Under the pieces are notes generated by a model. That model searched no databases. It worked only from the letters and a program-made list of their open reading frames with translations, and was not told where the DNA came from. DNA of 64,000 nt, taken from positions 1 through 64,000 of the forward strand of contig NZ_ABCP01000013.1 in NCBI RefSeq assembly GCF_000170835.1. Direction: 5' to 3'. The stretch's first letter is position 1. Every line of letters starts with the position of its first letter. Shown here piece by piece: positions 62,228 to 64,000 of the stretch. This DNA comes from Marinobacter algicola DG893 (lineage in GTDB: Bacteria > Pseudomonadota > Gammaproteobacteria > Pseudomonadales > Oleiphilaceae). A program made the position numbers and the translations under genes.

Positions 62228-62718
62228 TTTGCCGCCTTCTTTCTCGCCTGTTTCAGAACCCGATCGATCTTCTTACCGTACTGAAGAACAAATTCGTCGG
62301 TGGCCCGTTGGCCGACCTGATTTGGTACCGGGCGGAATATGGGCTGAGCCGCCATATTCTCGTTGCCGAACTCAAGCTGTCGCCAATGTCGGGTATCCCC
62401 ACCGGGGTTACCTTCCAGAGCGGAAGAGTCAGCGCTTCCGCCAGCTCCACCCATAACGCCAACGCGGAACATCATGTTGCCGGTCTTCTTGAAGGTTCGG
62501 CCGGACCAGCGCTCAACGATGTTTTCTGAGATTTTTTCCGGTGAGCGGGGATCGTCTACCTGGTCGGCATTATCTTTGGCCTGATCCCGAAGAACCTGAG
62601 CAGCCCTACGCAGCGCAAAACGGCCGCCCTTTCGCTTCATATCGAAGTCAAGGGCGTCCAGCTTACCGAGTAGCTCTGGCAGGCCGTTGAGCTCATAGCT
62701 GATGCCATCAGCTGCCAT
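62224..62718 (-). CDS. HK97 gp10-like head-tail joining protein
   Basis: 164 residues. A basic N-terminal helix region (LLGKLDALDFDMKRKGGRFALRRAAQVLRDQAK) and a C-terminal basic helix match the HK97 gp10 family. The start at 62718 (MAADGISYELNG) is preferred to 62733. It overlaps the adaptor gene end by 11 bp. Confidence 0.82.
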   Translation of the reverse strand: MAADGISYELNGLPELLGKLDALDFDMKRKGGRFALRRAAQVLRDQAKDNADQVDDPRSPEKISENIVERWSGRTFKKTGNMMFRVGVMGGAGGSADSSALEGNPGGDTRHWRQLEFGNENMAAQPIFRPVPNQVGQRATDEFVLQYGKKIDRVLKQARKKAAK

Positions 62719-63043
62719 CGTTGACGCCCTCACTGTAGGGCAAAGTCAGCCATTGCCGGCCGCTCTCGTTGTCCTCCAGGACACCTTCGATGTTGTAAAC
62801 CTTGCCCTTGTGCAATATCCGCATGGTCGCGTCGATGCCTTCGCGGTAACGGATCTGGAACTCACCTGTGATTTCTGACTGGCCGGCCTGGGATTGCTTG
62901 AACTCGCGGGCGCTGGAGGGGCGCTTTTCCGCCCAGACCGATTTAACGGTCTCCCATCCAGGCCCCATCTCACCGGTTGTCGGATCCTGCACTTGGGCAG
63001 GCTTCTGGATGGTGATTCGGTGGCGGAGCTTGCCAGCCCTCAT
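62708..63043 (-). CDS. Head-tail adaptor protein
   Basis: 111 residues: MRAGKLRHRITIQKP and DPTTGEMGPGWETVKSVWAE and SAREF are hallmarks of the phage head-tail joining family (SPP1 gp16-like). It forms the stopper/adaptor ring between connector and tail. It overlaps the gp10-like gene. Confidence 0.88.
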   Translation of the reverse strand: MRAGKLRHRITIQKPAQVQDPTTGEMGPGWETVKSVWAEKRPSSAREFKQSQAGQSEITGEFQIRYREGIDATMRILHKGKVYNIEGVLEDNESGRQWLTLPYSEGVNDGS

Positions 63044-63044
63044 A

Positions 63045-63512
63045 TCACTCTACCCGGCCGTATTTCTTCAGGCGCTCGTACTCGCCGCGAGTCATACGCA
63101 TGGTTTCGCCAGCTTCCTTGCAGATTCCGCCACGGCAGTGCCGGGTTTTAAGGATGGCGTCGACCATACCTCCAGTGGTTTTGGCGCTGGATTTCTTCGA
63201 TGGCTCGCCGGCTTTTCCGCTGGAATCCTTTCCCTTATCGTCAGCTGTGCCCGCTTCCGAATTGGCCTCCGGCTGGGCTGTGGCATCAGACTGATCCGGG
63301 CTTTCGGTTCCGTCCTCAGACGGTGATCCAGCTTCAGGCTGCTCGAGCTTTTCCGGGTCAGCCTCCGGTTGGTTGTTGGCTTCAGGTTGATCCGGGCTTC
63401 CGGTTTCAGGTGCAGACTGCGCGGCGGTATCAGGCTGCTCAACCTTTTCCGAATTGGCCTCAGGCTGGGTTGTGGCTTTCGCCTGCTGGGTTTTATTGGA
63501 TTTCCGTGCCAT
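63045..63512 (-). CDS. Acidic repeat protein in the head-tail region
   Basis: 155 residues. The first 110 are a low-complexity region of Gln-Pro-Glu-Ala repeats (QPEANSEKVEQPD, QPEADPEKLEQPE, QPEANSEAGT), strongly acidic and probably disordered. The last 45 (GGMVDAILKTRHCRGGICKE, then AGETMRMTRGEYERLKKYGR) look like a small folded domain near capsid-accessory proteins. Function unknown; perhaps a capsid decoration or flexible tether. Internal repeats make frame and length prone to change between related phages. Confidence 0.7.
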   Translation of the reverse strand: MARKSNKTQQAKATTQPEANSEKVEQPDTAAQSAPETGSPDQPEANNQPEADPEKLEQPEAGSPSEDGTESPDQSDATAQPEANSEAGTADDKGKDSSGKAGEPSKKSSAKTTGGMVDAILKTRHCRGGICKEAGETMRMTRGEYERLKKYGRVE

Positions 63513-63524
63513 GAGGTTGTCCTC

Positions 63525-63872
63525 TTAAGCAAAGTGGAAGTGGCGGTAAGGGCTGATCAGGGCCTCTACGGCCATCGGCAATTCCGATGTAATGGTTCCG
63601 ACAACGACGCTTTCCCGGTTGGTGTACCAGTGCCCGATCAGCAGAAGCATTGCAGTTGTGATGTCGTCATCCAGAACCAGGGCGTCTTCGTCGGTTACCT
63701 CGTCGGTCTCAGGATCCTTGGGGATCTCATTCGCCGTTGCATACAGATTACGGCCGGTATGGTTCTCGACCATGCGTTGCGCAGCGGTTGAGTAGGTTTC
63801 GAGGAGCGCGTCCTCTTCGGTTTCGTCCAGCTCGAGCCGGACGTGCTGCTTGATAATATCCAGCTCGAGCAT
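63525..63872 (-). CDS. Head-tail connector protein (gp6-like)
   Basis: 115 residues, mostly helical: MLELDIIKQHVRLELDETEE, DALLETYSTAAQRMVENHTG and an ending with AVEALISPYRHFHFA. This fits the HK97 gp6/SPP1 gp15 class that forms the ring below the portal. It is followed by the acidic repeat gene, 12 nt away. Confidence 0.84.
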   Translation of the reverse strand: MLELDIIKQHVRLELDETEEDALLETYSTAAQRMVENHTGRNLYATANEIPKDPETDEVTDEDALVLDDDITTAMLLLIGHWYTNRESVVVGTITSELPMAVEALISPYRHFHFA

Positions 63873-63891
63873 GGTTGCTCCTTCAAGTTAA

Positions 63892-63911
63892 GGGCCGCCA
63901 GCAGGCGGCCC
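63892..63911 (-). other. Hairpin after the capsid gene
   Basis: GGGCCGCC and GGCGGCCC form a perfect 8-bp stem with a TGCT loop on the minus strand, 6 nt after the capsid stop and 20 nt before the connector start. There is no long T run, so it may act as an attenuator or message stabiliser after a highly expressed gene. Confidence 0.65.
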
Positions 63912-63917
63912 AGTGGA

Positions 63918-64000
63918 TCAGGTAGCAGCGCCTTGCAACGCCTTGATCGCTGCCGCGTCCTGCAGTACACAATCAAAGCGGTGGAAGGCGAGGAAGCCGG
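63918..64000 (-). CDS. Phage major capsid protein, C-terminal end only
   Basis: Only the last 26 codons are inside the window: GFLAFHRFDCVLQDAAAIKA, LQGAAT, stop. The FHRFDxxLxDxxAxKxL pattern resembles the C-terminus of HK97-fold capsid proteins, and the place just upstream of the connector gene supports this. The assignment is provisional because most of the gene is outside. Confidence 0.55.
   Translation of the reverse strand, partial: GFLAFHRFDCVLQDAAAIKALQGAAT

Larger units (their letters stand above)
50279..64000 (-). mobile_element. Late module of a lambda/HK97-like prophage (partial)
   Basis: A single leftward run of closely spaced genes from a capsid C-terminus to tail-tip genes, with many ATGA overlaps. 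The order connector, adaptor, gp10-like, tail terminator, major tail protein, G/GT, tape measure, J is that of siphophages with long flexible tails. It sits upstream of trpG. Integrase, repressor, lysis, terminase and portal genes are beyond the right edge, so whether the prophage is complete cannot be judged. Confidence 0.88.

Noticed and set aside
50279..64000. Module as a headless F-pyocin-like tailocin
   Set aside because: A gp6-like connector, head-tail adaptor, gp10-like protein and a capsid C-terminus are present, which tailocins lack.

Overview
The window reads as a chromosome segment of a marine gammaproteobacterium, most likely Marinobacter or a close relative. This rests on protein resemblance and gene order: engB - cytochrome c4 - dsbA - EEP phosphatase, rpmB/rpmG - radC - coaBC - dut - algC - argB, prkB ... 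osmC - crp, and trpGDC. No rRNA, tRNA or CRISPR array was seen. No database search was possible, so family names come from motifs and remembered homologues.

Layout. 1-2.4 kb: a coniferyl-type aldehyde dehydrogenase divergent from its probable TetR repressor, with a perfect palindrome inside the shared promoter. 2.5-7.1 kb: a gluconate module (TRAP transporter P-Q-M, gluconokinase, GntR of the LacI family) with a perfect GntR operator at the expected start of transcription. 7.1-10.7 kb: engB, cytochrome c4, dsbA, an EEP hydrolase, rpmG and rpmB. 10.9-16.1 kb: radC, coaBC, dut and a membrane-anchored AlgC. 16.2-21.1 kb: argB, an unknown membrane protein, argE and argA. 21-30.9 kb: a lipoprotein aminopeptidase, a 1249-residue DUF1631-GGDEF-EAL protein with degenerate signature motifs, prkB, pirin, azoR, speD, osmC and a crp/vfr regulator. 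31-47.3 kb: accessory metabolism, with hydrolases, modABC, an internally deleted SDR pseudogene, a sterol desaturase-like enzyme, an AraC regulator, two glutathione transferases, an MliC/META lipoprotein, a glycine-betaine type ABC importer (proXWV) and an M14-like peptidase. 47.4-49.9 kb: trpC, trpD and trpG.

50.3-64 kb: directly upstream of trpG, where trpE is often found, lies the leftward late module of a lambda/HK97-like siphophage. In transcription order it holds the capsid C-terminus, connector, an acidic repeat protein, head-tail adaptor, gp10-like, a small protein, tail terminator, major tail protein, gpG/gpGT with a lambda-type GGGAAAG frameshift site, a lipoprotein with its own terminator, tape measure, a small tail protein, a giant J-like tip protein with a C-terminal beta-helix, and three small distal genes. 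The module runs off the right edge. Integrase, repressor and the second attachment site are not in view.

The most unusual non-coding signal is a pair of elements at 19617-19721 and 47302-47413. Each has perfect 25-29 bp inverted arms around a core of about 55 nt. The two cores are clearly related, but the arms share no sequence. The lambda-type frameshift, the phage module at the trp locus (in P. aeruginosa the R/F pyocins sit between trpE and trpG) and the lipoprotein moron are the other main points.
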